From contig CAJFFP010000022.1 of assembly GCA_904373325.1 (NCBI GenBank), positions 1 to 46,823 of the forward strand: a stretch of DNA of 46,823 nt. Direction: 5' to 3'. The DNA comes from Candidatus Gallimonas merdigallinarum. Lineage in GTDB: Bacteria > Bacillota > Clostridia > Christensenellales > Borkfalkiaceae. Below the pieces are notes generated by a model, which did not search any database, had not been told where the DNA came from, and worked only from the letters and a program-made list of their open reading frames with translations. The position numbers and the translations under genes are program-made. Positions 7,872-15,664 of the stretch are shown piece by piece. Each line of letters opens with the position of its first letter. The stretch's first letter is position 1.

Positions 7872-8239
7872 TGGACGAATTACTCAGTTTACGCGTTGCG
7901 CTCAGTCCCGACGTGATGACGACGGTGCGGCTTGCAACGGGCGGCTTATGTTCGCTCGTCTCTTTGAGCTATGACGACGGCGAGGACTGCAAGGTCTGCG
8001 TGACCGAGAGCCTTCTGCTCCTTCTGCGCGGCGGGTATGCGTCCGCCCGCGTCGCCTTTGCCGACGGCGACGAACTTTCCGTCTCCGTGGAGGGCGACGG
8101 AGAACGCGGACAGGGTGCAGGCTGCGAGGAGGACGAGATCGCCCTCGCGCTCATCAACGCGCTCGCGCGCGGCGTCGTGATGGAGAGACGGGACGGCGCG
8201 ATCGCAAAGATTACGTTTACCTTCGGAAAGCAGGCATGA
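7868..8239 (+). CDS. Degenerate anti-sigma factor kinase-like protein (RsbW/SpoIIAB position)
   Basis: A 123-residue protein in the position where SpoIIAB/RsbW is expected, between antagonist and sigma factor. By-eye alignment to the GHKL kinase fold finds the N-box helix as CKVCVTESLLLLLRGGY: the Glu is kept, but the Mg-coordinating Asn is Leu. The Gly-rich G1 and G2 ATP-lid motifs are absent (EDEIALALINALARGV). It therefore looks unable to bind ATP, although the beta-sheet edges remain. It overlaps both neighbours by ATGA. The start is ATGATG, so one Met earlier or later is possible. Assignment rests mainly on context. Confidence 0.65.
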   Translation: MMDELLSLRVALSPDVMTTVRLATGGLCSLVSLSYDDGEDCKVCVTESLLLLLRGGYASARVAFADGDELSVSVEGDGERGQGAGCEEDEIALALINALARGVVMERRDGAIAKITFTFGKQA

Positions 8240-8964
8240 ACGACGAAGAACTTTTCCAAAAATACCGCGAAACGGGCGACATTGCCATCCGCAATCAGAT
8301 CGTGGAAAAATATCTCTACATAGCCTCCGTGCTCGCCAAAAAATTCGTCGGGCGCGGCGTGGAGTATGACGATCTGTATCAGGTCGCCTCGCTCGCGCTC
8401 ATCAAGGGCGTGGAGCGCTTCGACGAACGGAAGGGGCTGAAATTCTCTACGTTCATCACGCCCACCATCACGGGCGAGATCAAGAACTATTTCCGCGACC
8501 GCTCCCGCCTCGTACACCTGCCGCGCAAAGTGAGCGAGCTGAGGGTGAGCATCAAGCGCGAAGCGGAAAAATACCTTGCGGAGACGGGGAAAAACGCCAC
8601 CGCGAAGGAGCTTGCCGCGCGCCTCGGGGTGAGCGAAGAAGAGGTGCTGCGCTGTTCGGAGGCTGGCGGGGTCGTCTCGCTCGACAGCACCGTGGATCAC
8701 GAAGGCGACAGCATGAGCCTGCACGACGTGCTCCCTGCCGAGGAGAACATTTTCGAGGACGTGGAGAACAGAGACGCGGTCCGCGCCGCGCTTTCGACGC
8801 TCTCCGATCAGGAGCGCGCGCTCGTCAAATACCGTTTCGGGCATGAGCTTTCGCAGATGGAGACGGCAAAGAGAATGGGCGTTTCGCAGATGAACGTCTC
8901 GCGCATGGAGCGCAAGATCCTGCAAAAACTAAGGGAAAACCTCAAAAAGTCGATGGTGGAATGA
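8236..8964 (+). CDS. RNA polymerase sigma factor, SigB/SigF/SigG family
   Basis: Sigma-70 family group 3 factor of 242 residues. Region 2 is seen in VEYDDLYQVASLALIKGVERFDE with the core-binding and -10 recognition helices (FSTFITPTITGEIKNYFRD), region 3 in LPRKVSEL... to ELAARLGVSEEEV, and region 4 in LSDQERALVKYRFG followed by the helix-turn-helix SQMETAKRMGVSQMNVSRMER. This is the SigB/SigF/SigG architecture. It is flanked on both sides by HATPase-like genes with 4-base overlaps. Forespore or general-stress role is undecided. Confidence 0.92.
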   Translation: MNDEELFQKYRETGDIAIRNQIVEKYLYIASVLAKKFVGRGVEYDDLYQVASLALIKGVERFDERKGLKFSTFITPTITGEIKNYFRDRSRLVHLPRKVSELRVSIKREAEKYLAETGKNATAKELAARLGVSEEEVLRCSEAGGVVSLDSTVDHEGDSMSLHDVLPAEENIFEDVENRDAVRAALSTLSDQERALVKYRFGHELSQMETAKRMGVSQMNVSRMERKILQKLRENLKKSMVE

Positions 8965-9323
8965 TGGATTTCAAAGTGGACGATTACGATGCGCTGCGGC
9001 GCGCGCTTGCCGCAATGTGCGACGCGCTCGAACAGGACGCCGTTTCCGACGACGCCGTATTTAATTGCAGGCTCGTCGCCAACGAGCTGCTCGTGAACGC
9101 GCTGCAATACGGCGGCGGTTGCGCGGCGTTCAGCGTTCGCCGCGACGGGAATACGCTGCGCATCAGCGTGCGGAGCGAGATCGCGTTCTGCCCGCCCGTA
9201 ACGTCCACCTGCTCGGGCGCAGACGACGAACGCGGCAGGGGATTATACCTCGTTGACGCGCTCAGCGAAGCCCGCGGGTACAGCGACGAAGAGGGCATTT
9301 GCGTTGTGATCCGTCTCATCTGA
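8961..9323 (+). CDS. HATPase-domain protein, probable anti-sigma serine kinase (RsbW-like)
   Basis: A 120-residue GHKL ATPase domain. The N-box is intact (CRLVANELLVNALQYGGG, with Glu and Asn), and the ATP-lid G2 motif is present (DERGRGLYLVDAL). The G1 motif DxGxG is hard to find (RSEIAFCPPV instead). This is the better candidate for the active anti-sigma kinase of the operon, although it follows the sigma gene rather than preceding it. It overlaps the sigma gene at ATGATGG. A GC-rich hairpin follows at 9349-9376. Confidence 0.75.
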   Translation: MMDFKVDDYDALRRALAAMCDALEQDAVSDDAVFNCRLVANELLVNALQYGGGCAAFSVRRDGNTLRISVRSEIAFCPPVTSTCSGADDERGRGLYLVDALSEARGYSDEEGICVVIRLI

Positions 9324-9348
9324 TTGTAATTTGTTTTTTATAGCAACC

Positions 9349-9376
9349 GCGCGCCCCGCATTTTTGCGGGGCGCGC
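9349..9376 (+). terminator. Hairpin terminating the sigma operon
   Basis: Perfect 12-bp stem GCGCGCCCCGCA/TGCGGGGCGCGC with TTTT loop. The downstream T-tract is weak (TCTTTTC), so termination may be incomplete or Rho-aided. Confidence 0.7.
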
Positions 9377-9449
9377 GCAGTCTTTTCTCAAAGAGGGGGA
9401 GGTGACACAAACTTATGCACCTGACGGGCGATGACGTTCGCTTTGATAC

Positions 9450-9480
9450 AAAAAAAGCTCCGCGCAGTCAGCGCGGAGCT
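9450..9480 (-). terminator. Intrinsic terminator of the minus-strand membrane protein gene
   Basis: Read on the minus strand: AGCTCCGCGC, loop TGACT, GCGCGGAGCT, then seven T residues. It lies 13 bases beyond the stop codon of the gene at 9493-11295. Nothing is recognised in 9381-9449. Confidence 0.92.
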
Positions 9481-9492
9481 TTCGGTTATTTT

Positions 9493-11295
9493 TTAGTTGC
9501 GGCTGACGTAGACGTACAGCTTATCGAGCAGCGCGGAGGAGATGTGGCTGCGGAATCTGCCGAAGTAAATGAATACCTTCGAGAAGAATTCGCGGTTGTC
9601 TCCGCCGATCACGTACGCGGGCAGATATGCGAGATCGCCGTACTTGTTCGCGATGAACAGATCGCCGAACTCGTTCTTTTCCTGCGGCGTAAGGCTGTTG
9701 ATGAAGGAATCGTAAGTGTACTGCGTTGCGTCGTATGCAGGCGCGGGAACGGGCTGGGGCACGGGCGCAGGCTGTGCAAAGACGGGCGCGGGGGTCGGCT
9801 GATATGCCGCCGCGGCAGTGTTTGCCGTCTCCGGTTCGATGCCCTTGGCGAGCGCAGCCATACTGCGTTCAAATTCGCTCATCGCCTCTTCCTTGACGGG
9901 CTCGGGCGCGGGCTCGGGCTGGGGCGCGGGCGCGGGAACGGGCTGTTCCGCCGCCGGCTGTACCGCAGGCTGGGGCGCAGCGTAGTAAGGCATGGGGTAG
10001 AAGGGCATGACGGGCTGCTGACCGTACATTGCGGGCGTCACGTTCACCGTCACGTTCTGCGGCGGCTGCTGTTCCGCCGTCTGCGGCGCGACGTTGACCG
10101 TCACGTTCTTGGCGACTTCCTGCGAGCCTTCCGTCACGGAGAGGGCTGCGGGCGTCTGCTCCTTCTGCGCATAAGCCGAAGCGGATGCGGGCTGCGCGGC
10201 GGGCGCGACCTGGGCGGCGGGCGCAACGGCTGCCGCCGCGGGGGAAGCCGTAGGTTGATCGAGCGATTTGCTCGTCTCTTCCGCTTCGTTTCTGCGCGCT
10301 TTCGTCGCCTGCACGATGGCGATCACGAGCGAGAGCAGGAGCGCCGCCAGAGGCGCGGCAAGCATGAGAATGACGGAGAGCATCTGCGTATCGAACAGCG
10401 CCCATTCGTTGCCCAGCCCGTTCGCGACGAAGGCGAGAACCGCCGCCGCGAGCAGAAGCCCGAAACGGACCGCGTCAAATACGTACGCCTTTTTCGCGCT
10501 CAGGCGGACGGAGGACGCGACGAAGTTGAACGCAATCAGCGCAGCGAGCGCAAGCGCGGAGATCCCGAAGAAGAGATTTTCGCGGAGCGCCGCCGTGCCG
10601 CCGAGAAGGGTGAGCTGCGCGAACAGCGACTGCGTATTGCAGAGCGCGTAGATCGTGAGCGCCGTCAGCAGGAAGAGCACAAAGTTGAGAAGCCCGAGTC
10701 CCTTGCGGCGGGCAAGCGCGGCGATCACAAGGCAGATCAGCATCACGCCGCCGATGATCGCGGTGGGAATATCGAACATAACGCGCGCGAAGCCGTCCGC
10801 CATGAGGCGCGCCGCGTAGAAGTTGGTCGCGAACAGACCGGCGTAGCCGAGGAACACGAACACCGCGCTCGTCATGGCGCAGCCCTTCGCGGCTTTGCGC
10901 GAAACAAACGAGATAACGCCCAGCACGAGCGAGAGGACGATTGCAAGCGCCGTCATTGCGGAAGAGAGCAAGAGCGACGCGTCCACGATATTGAGCGGGT
11001 GATAGATGTAGTCTTTCAGATAGCTCAGAATGCCGACGTCGTTGAAGACCGTTCTCGCATAAAAGATGAAGAACCCGATGAGCGATCCGTCAAGCACGCC
11101 GCCCTGCGCGCTGAAAACATCGCTGTGGGCGAGGAATCCCACCCATTTGGAGAGCAGCCCGATAAAGAGCCCTCCGACGGCGGCAATGAATGCGATGACT
11201 GCAAGCGTACGGTATCCGCCTGCGGAATACGTCTGTTCGGGAGTTTCTGTGGCGACCATGCCCGCAGTTACCTGTTCAGTCTGGTTTTGGCTCAT
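9493..11295 (-). CDS. Multi-pass membrane protein with Pro/Ala-rich linker and conserved C-terminal domain, function unknown
   Basis: Not recognised. About 600 residues in three parts: an N-terminal block of roughly eight hydrophobic segments (residues 30-340), a low-complexity Pro/Ala/Gln linker (about 350-520) including two NVTVNV repeats, and a folded-looking C-terminal part of about 80 residues (YTYDSFINSLTPQEKNEFGDLFIANKYG to the end) that is probably cytosolic. The C-terminal module resembles a small helical domain repeated in other Clostridial envelope proteins, but I cannot name it. ATG at 11295 is chosen over GTG 11304 because CGGAG (11306-11310) is one base from the GTG but ten from the ATG. 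It has its own minus-strand promoter. Confidence 0.85.
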   Translation of the reverse strand: MSQNQTEQVTAGMVATETPEQTYSAGGYRTLAVIAFIAAVGGLFIGLLSKWVGFLAHSDVFSAQGGVLDGSLIGFFIFYARTVFNDVGILSYLKDYIYHPLNIVDASLLLSSAMTALAIVLSLVLGVISFVSRKAAKGCAMTSAVFVFLGYAGLFATNFYAARLMADGFARVMFDIPTAIIGGVMLICLVIAALARRKGLGLLNFVLFLLTALTIYALCNTQSLFAQLTLLGGTAALRENLFFGISALALAALIAFNFVASSVRLSAKKAYVFDAVRFGLLLAAAVLAFVANGLGNEWALFDTQMLSVILMLAAPLAALLLSLVIAIVQATKARRNEAEETSKSLDQPTASPAAAAVAPAAQVAPAAQPASASAYAQKEQTPAALSVTEGSQEVAKNVTVNVAPQTAEQQPPQNVTVNVTPAMYGQQPVMPFYPMPYYAAPQPAVQPAAEQPVPAPAPQPEPAPEPVKEEAMSEFERSMAALAKGIEPETANTAAAAYQPTPAPVFAQPAPVPQPVPAPAYDATQYTYDSFINSLTPQEKNEFGDLFIANKYGDLAYLPAYVIGGDNREFFSKVFIYFGRFRSHISSALLDKLYVYVSRN

Positions 11296-11362
11296 GCTGT
11301 TCACACTCCGAAATTAGTTTGCTCGATTGCGGGAATTTAAAAGATTCCCCATGTTTCAATTC

Positions 11363-11392
11363 ATTATAGCACGGGTGTGCGGGGTATGTCAA
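11363..11392 (-). promoter_or_regulatory. Sigma-A promoter for the minus-strand membrane protein
   Basis: On the minus strand TTGACA (11392-11387), 18-base spacer, TATAAT (11368-11363). It gives a leader of about 60 bases before ATG 11295. Confidence 0.85.
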
Positions 11393-11496
11393 TAAACTTC
11401 TCCGAAAAAAGATATTTTTGTGCACTTTTTCATGCACCATGTCCGCGGCGGGAATGTGAAATCGCAGACATGGGTGGGGTATTTTGGAGAAAATTC

Positions 11497-11525
11497 TTGC
11501 TATTTGCGCGCGGAGATGGTATAAT
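11497..11525 (+). promoter_or_regulatory. Sigma-A promoter for the PucR-type regulator
   Basis: TTGCTA (11497-11502), 17-base spacer, TATAAT (11520-11525). The leader would be about 105 bases and begins with the 11534-11559 inverted repeat, a possible operator or RNA hairpin. Confidence 0.8.
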
Positions 11526-11637
11526 AGGACCGACGTATGGGTAAAAATACCCAAATACGGGGCGAAAGTCAGGAAACGCGCCTGCGCGCGGAGCGCGAAA
11601 AGCGGCGTTCGGGGCGGCGCGAAGGGGGATTTTACGG

Positions 11638-12597
11638 ATGAAGGCTGCGCTTGCGGAACTTGAAAAGATTCTTGCGGATATCTGCGAAAAGACGGGGGCT
11701 GAGGCGACCCTTTCCCCCCGCGGCGGCGGGGAGACGCGCTTTGCGCTCGCCTACCGCGGCGAGGAAGTGCCCGCGTACCTGCGCGGAACGGGGGAATATG
11801 CCGAGCGCGAGGCGCGGCTGATCGCTTATCTCGTGGAAAACGTCGATTCCCACACGCTCATTCCCGCCAAAGAGGAGGCGCTCAGGACCATTCTCCTCGG
11901 CGAGGGCGGCGGGTGGTACGCCTTCCGCTTCATGACGAAGTTCAACCTTGCGGACGGGACGTGCGTGGCGGTGGACGCGGTGCCCGATAAACGCCTTGCG
12001 GAATCGTACGCGCAGCTCGAACGCACGCTCTCCGAATCGCAGGATATGGTCGTCCGCATGGACGACAACCGCGTCGCCGTCGTCCACTTTGCCGACGGGG
12101 AGCAGAGCGCCTACGAATTCGGCGAATTTCTGCGCAATTCCCTGTACGAGGAGCTGGGCGTGAAGGCGAGCGTCGGCATCGGGTGCGAGGTGCGCTCCTT
12201 CTCCGAGATCGCGCGCTCCTATTTGCAGGCGGTCACTGCCGTCCGCGTGAGCGCCATTTTCCACAACGTGGGCGAGGTGCATTCCTACCGCGAATATCTG
12301 CTCGTCAAACTGCTGGAAGATCTTCCCAAGAGCCGTATGCAGGAATATCTCGAACAGTTCCGCGCCGAGAGCGCGGAGGAGATCTTCGAGGACGAGGAGA
12401 TGACGGAGACGGCGGAGGCGTTTTTGGAGAGCAGTCTCAACGTCTCGGAGACGAGCCGCAACCTCTTTATGCACCGCAATACGCTCATGTACCGCCTCGA
12501 TAAGATCGAACGCGTCACGGGGCTGAATATCCGAAAGTTCTCGGACGCGGTCACCTTCCGCATTCTCTCCGTGCTCTATAAATTATTGCAATCGTAG
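11638..12597 (+). CDS. PucR/CdaR-type transcriptional regulator
   Basis: A 319-residue regulator with a C-terminal PucR-type helix-turn-helix: LNVSETSRNLFMHRNTLMYRLDKIERVTGLN, the family hallmark. The middle part (about 120-215, ending VSAIFHNVGEVHSYREY) matches the degenerate GGDEF-like CdaR domain, including SVGIGCEVRSFSEIARSYLQA. The N-terminal third is a possible sensor without recognised ligand. Such regulators control uptake or catabolic genes. The S41 peptidase follows after 11 bases and is likely co-transcribed. The RBS is GGGGGA before ATG 11638. Confidence 0.88.
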   Translation: MKAALAELEKILADICEKTGAEATLSPRGGGETRFALAYRGEEVPAYLRGTGEYAEREARLIAYLVENVDSHTLIPAKEEALRTILLGEGGGWYAFRFMTKFNLADGTCVAVDAVPDKRLAESYAQLERTLSESQDMVVRMDDNRVAVVHFADGEQSAYEFGEFLRNSLYEELGVKASVGIGCEVRSFSEIARSYLQAVTAVRVSAIFHNVGEVHSYREYLLVKLLEDLPKSRMQEYLEQFRAESAEEIFEDEEMTETAEAFLESSLNVSETSRNLFMHRNTLMYRLDKIERVTGLNIRKFSDAVTFRILSVLYKLLQS

Positions 12598-12608
12598 GAG
12601 TTTTTTGC

Positions 12609-13946
12609 ATGGAACAGGATCGTCAGCAAAGCAAGGCGCCCGCCTCGCCCAAGAGAAGGGGCAGGCGGGCGCTTGTTATTCTTCTCGCCGTTCTCATCGT
12701 CGCCGCCGCCTTTCTCGCGGGGTGGCTGGGAAGCGCCTATTCGCGGGACGCGCGCCTGAGAAAACTCGAATGGATGATCGGTACGCTCGATGAGGAGTAT
12801 TACAAGGACGTCGATCTCGACGCGCTCTACGACGCGCTGTACGGGGTCGTCGTGCCCGACCGCTTCTCCTATTTTTATACCGCGGACGAATACGCGCAGC
12901 TCATTGCCGAGAGCGAGGGGCGCAACGAGGGCGTCGGCGTCACGCTCCTGACGGAGTCGGACGGCGTGCGCTTCTATGCCGTCGTGGAAAATTCCTCCGC
13001 CTGCCTTGCGGGCATCGAAAAGGGAATGTATCTGCTCGGCTGGTCGGAGGTCGGCGGCGCGGTCCAGACGGGCAGCGCGAGCGAACTCATCTCCTTTATC
13101 GATACGCAGGCGGGCGAATTTATCCTGTATGCGGGCTTTACGGCGGGGGAAACGCCCTCCGAATCCAACGCCTACACGGTGGACGCAACGGAATACCGCG
13201 CGGCGTACTGTCTGTATCGGGACAGCGAAAGCGCCTACGCGTTCCGCGGCGACGAGCAGACCGTACTCACCGACGTGACGGAGGAGAGGGGCGCGCTTGC
13301 AGGGCTTGACGCGGATACGGCGTATATCCGCCTCGATTCCTTCGACGGGAACTGCGCGGAGGAGTTCGCCGCCTGCCTTTCCCTGATGAAATCGCGCGGG
13401 CGGAGCAACCTCGTGCTCGATCTGCGCGGCAACGGCGGCGGATATATGAGCGATCTGCAAGCCATTTCCGCCCATCTGCTGAAAAATGCGGAGGGAAACA
13501 GCCCCGTCGTGGCGCGCGCCGTCTTCCGCGACGGCTCCGAAACGCTGTACCGCGCGGACGGCAACGATTATTCCGCGTATTTTACGGACGAAAGCCGCAT
13601 CACCGTTCTGGCGGACGAAAATACCGCCTCCGCCTCCGAGTGCCTGATCGGCGCGCTCATCGACTACGGAACGATCGGATACGAGGATATTTATCTCCGC
13701 CATGACGCGGAGACGGGCGTCTGCCGCACCTACGGAAAGGGCGTCATGCAGTCCACGTTTACGACGATCAGCGGAGACGCGTTCCGCCTCACCGTCGCCG
13801 AAATCTTCTGGCCGAACGGGAACAGCATTCACGAAAAGGGCGTTACGCCCTCCTATCCGCAGGCGGGCGCGCAAGCAATCACCGCGCCCATGCTCCCCGA
13901 CGGGACGGACGCGTTCTTGACGCAGGTCCTTGCCGCGCTCGCCTAA
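12609..13946 (+). CDS. S41-family C-terminal processing peptidase, membrane-anchored
   Basis: Carboxyl-terminal processing protease of 445 residues. Residues 21-40 form one N-terminal membrane anchor after a basic stretch (KRRGRRA), placing the catalytic domain outside. A degenerate PDZ-like region spans about 105-180. The S41 core shows DLRGNGGGYM (271-280), the nucleophile motif NTASASE (Ser341-Ser343) and the general-base Lys377 in YGKGVMQS. Its role is processing of an envelope or signalling protein; CtpB-type members act in sporulation, but this is not shown here. RBS TAGGAG precedes ATG 12609. Its stop overlaps convergently with the small minus-strand ORF. Confidence 0.93.
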   Translation: MEQDRQQSKAPASPKRRGRRALVILLAVLIVAAAFLAGWLGSAYSRDARLRKLEWMIGTLDEEYYKDVDLDALYDALYGVVVPDRFSYFYTADEYAQLIAESEGRNEGVGVTLLTESDGVRFYAVVENSSACLAGIEKGMYLLGWSEVGGAVQTGSASELISFIDTQAGEFILYAGFTAGETPSESNAYTVDATEYRAAYCLYRDSESAYAFRGDEQTVLTDVTEERGALAGLDADTAYIRLDSFDGNCAEEFAACLSLMKSRGRSNLVLDLRGNGGGYMSDLQAISAHLLKNAEGNSPVVARAVFRDGSETLYRADGNDYSAYFTDESRITVLADENTASASECLIGALIDYGTIGYEDIYLRHDAETGVCRTYGKGVMQSTFTTISGDAFRLTVAEIFWPNGNSIHEKGVTPSYPQAGAQAITAPMLPDGTDAFLTQVLAALA

Positions 13947-14182
13947 TGCACGGCCGCGTTTTTTAGGTACGTTTGGAGAATATCCGCATGAGTGCCGCCC
14001 TCTTCGGGGCGGCTTTTTTCCTGCGCGGTCGGCTGCGGCGGCGGGGCTGCGCCGATTTCACCCGCAAGCGCGGCGAGCAGTTCGCGGTTCTCGCGGTAGA
14101 ACGCGAGGAATTTCTGCAAAGACGCGCCGAAGTCGGGCTGCTGCGCAAACATGAGCAATACGAGAAGGATGACCGGTTGCAT
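13943..14182 (-). CDS. Small putative membrane-associated protein (79 aa)
   Basis: Not firmly recognised. The 79-residue product has a hydrophobic N terminus (MQPVILLVLLMF) followed by an amphipathic helix (LQKFLAFYRENRELLAALAG) and a Pro/Glu-rich tail. I recall short Clostridial proteins of this shape near small sporulation-type genes. There is no Shine-Dalgarno; a TACAAT lies 6 bases before the ATG on the minus strand, so a leaderless transcript is possible. An upstream ATG at 14224 would add 14 residues. It overlaps the S41 gene stop by 4 bases. Confidence 0.5.
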   Translation of the reverse strand: MQPVILLVLLMFAQQPDFGASLQKFLAFYRENRELLAALAGEIGAAPPPQPTAQEKSRPEEGGTHADILQTYLKNAAVH

Positions 14183-14248
14183 ACTTTTATTGTATGCAGT
14201 GCGCAAAACGGGCGTGCGCGTCATAGGATGAAGAAGGAGGAGACGTTC

Positions 14249-14512
14249 ATGAAAGATTTTGCGAACTTCACGGGAGACGGCGGCGCGCAGGACGCGTTTT
14301 TGGAGGAGGCGAAAAAGGTCGCCGCCTCGTACGACGGCAAAAGCGAGAACGATCTGTTGAAGTCCATCTACGCGCGCGCCGTCGAGGGAAAGCGCAGCGG
14401 CACGCTCACGAACGAACAGATCGACGCCTTTTACGCGCAGTTTTCGCCCATGCTGGACGGCGCGAAGCGCAAAAAACTGCAAAAAATCGTCGCCGAACTC
14501 AAAAAGATGTAG
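14249..14512 (+). CDS. Small hypothetical protein (87 aa), lysine-rich
   Basis: Unrecognised 87-residue soluble helical protein (DAFLEEAKKVAASYDGKSENDLLKSIYARA, then FSPMLDGAKRKKLQKIVAELKKM). A strong ribosome site AAGGAGG lies 8 bases before ATG 14249, which decides the start. It is divergent from the 79-aa minus-strand ORF across a short region containing the inverted repeat 14179-14184/14192-14197. Its last 14 bases overlap the convergent cysteine-desulfurase-like gene. I recall similar short proteins, often paired with a QPVILLVLL-type membrane peptide, in Clostridia; function unknown. Confidence 0.72.
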   Translation: MKDFANFTGDGGAQDAFLEEAKKVAASYDGKSENDLLKSIYARAVEGKRSGTLTNEQIDAFYAQFSPMLDGAKRKKLQKIVAELKKM

Positions 14513-15632
14513 CGTTTTCCGCAATGCGGCGGAGCGCGTCAAGAAGGGCGTGCGCTTCCCGCATTCCCTGAAAGGGGGAGAACGACGCGCGCACAAGTCC
14601 CGCGGGGAAGGTCCCGAGCGCCCTGTGCGCAAGGGGCGCGCAGTGCAGTCCGCCGCGCACGGCGATGCCGAACCGTTCGGAGAGAATGCCCGCAAGCTCC
14701 TCCGAAGGGATCTTCTCGTGCGCGAAGGCGGAGATCCCGCAGGCGTTTGCCGCGGAATAGGAAGTAAAGCCGTCCATCGAGGAGACCGCCTCCGCAACCG
14801 CGCCCGTGACCGAAATGAGCTTGCGCGCGCCCTCGCTGCGGCGCGCCTGCACGATGAGCGCGCCCTCGAAGAGGGAACTGATCGCGGGATAGGAGAGCGT
14901 TCCGCTCTCCAAACGGTCGGGGTAGAATGCGGGCATATCGAGGTTGAAACTCTCGCTGCCCGTGCCGCCGAACAGAACGGGGTCGGGGGAGACGCGCTCG
15001 GAAAAGAGCAGCGCGCCCGCCCCTTGGATCGCGTGCAGTCCCTTATGCCCCGCAAGGGCGAGAAAATCGATGCCCGCCGCGCGCATTTTCAGCGGGAGAT
15101 GCCCCGCGCCCTGCGCGCCGTCCACCAGAAAGAGGACGCGCTCGGGCAGCCGCATACGGACGGCGAACAGGTCGGGCGTTTCCCCCGTCACGTTGGAGGC
15201 GGAGGTCACGCAGCAGAGCTTGGTTTCGGGGCGGACGAGCGAGGCGATCGTCTCGGGCAGGAGTTTTCCGTCCACGAGCGGCGCGACGGAGTACGTCACG
15301 CCCCGCGTCTTTTTCAGGTATTCGAGGGGGCGGAGCACGGAGTTGTGTTCGAGGCAGGTCGTTACGGCGTGGTCGCCTTTGCGCAGCGTGCCGAGAATGG
15401 CGAGGTTGAGCGCCTCGGTGCAGTTCTTGGTAAAGACGACGCGCTCGAATCCGAAGCCGTCGAAGAGGTCGGAGAGCAGTCTGCGGCAGGCGAGCACGCG
15501 TTCGGCGACGGCAATGGAGCGGCTGTGTCCGCTCCGCCCGGGATTTGCGCACGCCTGCAAGGCGGCGAGCACGGCGTTTTGTACGGCGGCGGGTTTTTCG
15601 CCTCCCGTCGCGGCGTTGTCGAGATAGATCAT
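14499..15632 (-). CDS. Cysteine desulfurase family protein (class V aminotransferase)
   Basis: PLP-dependent class V enzyme of 377 residues. MIYLDNAATG starts the fold, FTKNCTEALNL and LEHNSVLRPL follow, then the cofactor lysine in ALAGHKGLHA and the C-terminal active-site cysteine in RGGLHCAPLAHRALGT. This matches the subfamily of IscS/SufS-like proteins of unknown specificity (L-cysteine or L-selenocysteine as substrate). It is divergent from a DUF3343 gene, whose family is annotated as a putative Se/S carrier, so a sulfur or selenium relay is plausible. No Shine-Dalgarno precedes the ATG; TATAAT sits 3 bases before it. Confidence 0.9.
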   Translation of the reverse strand: MIYLDNAATGGEKPAAVQNAVLAALQACANPGRSGHSRSIAVAERVLACRRLLSDLFDGFGFERVVFTKNCTEALNLAILGTLRKGDHAVTTCLEHNSVLRPLEYLKKTRGVTYSVAPLVDGKLLPETIASLVRPETKLCCVTSASNVTGETPDLFAVRMRLPERVLFLVDGAQGAGHLPLKMRAAGIDFLALAGHKGLHAIQGAGALLFSERVSPDPVLFGGTGSESFNLDMPAFYPDRLESGTLSYPAISSLFEGALIVQARRSEGARKLISVTGAVAEAVSSMDGFTSYSAANACGISAFAHEKIPSEELAGILSERFGIAVRGGLHCAPLAHRALGTFPAGLVRASFSPFQGMREAHALLDALRRIAENATSF

Positions 15633-15664
15633 ATCATTATATATACGAGGTCGAGGAAGAGAAC

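Larger units (their letters stand above)
11296..11637. other. Divergent intergenic region with two promoters and a leader inverted repeat
   Basis: No gene. It holds the minus-strand promoter (11363-11392), the plus-strand promoter (11497-11525) and, just downstream of the latter, an inverted repeat centred on 11545 (GGGTA-AAAA-TACCC with CGTAT/ATACG outer arms, 11534-11559). The remaining leader to 11637 is GC-rich with no riboswitch I can name. Confidence 0.6.

Noticed and set aside
9415-11340. 641-codon plus-strand frame with a GGGGGAGG ribosome-site-like start
   Set aside because: It reads through the minus-strand terminator at 9450-9480 and mirrors the membrane-protein gene, giving an Arg/His/Gly-rich product. 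The minus-strand gene has promoter, RBS, membrane helices and terminator.
11526-11637. Riboswitch in the leader of the PucR-type regulator
   Set aside because: No conserved core of a known class could be recognised; only a simple inverted repeat is visible.
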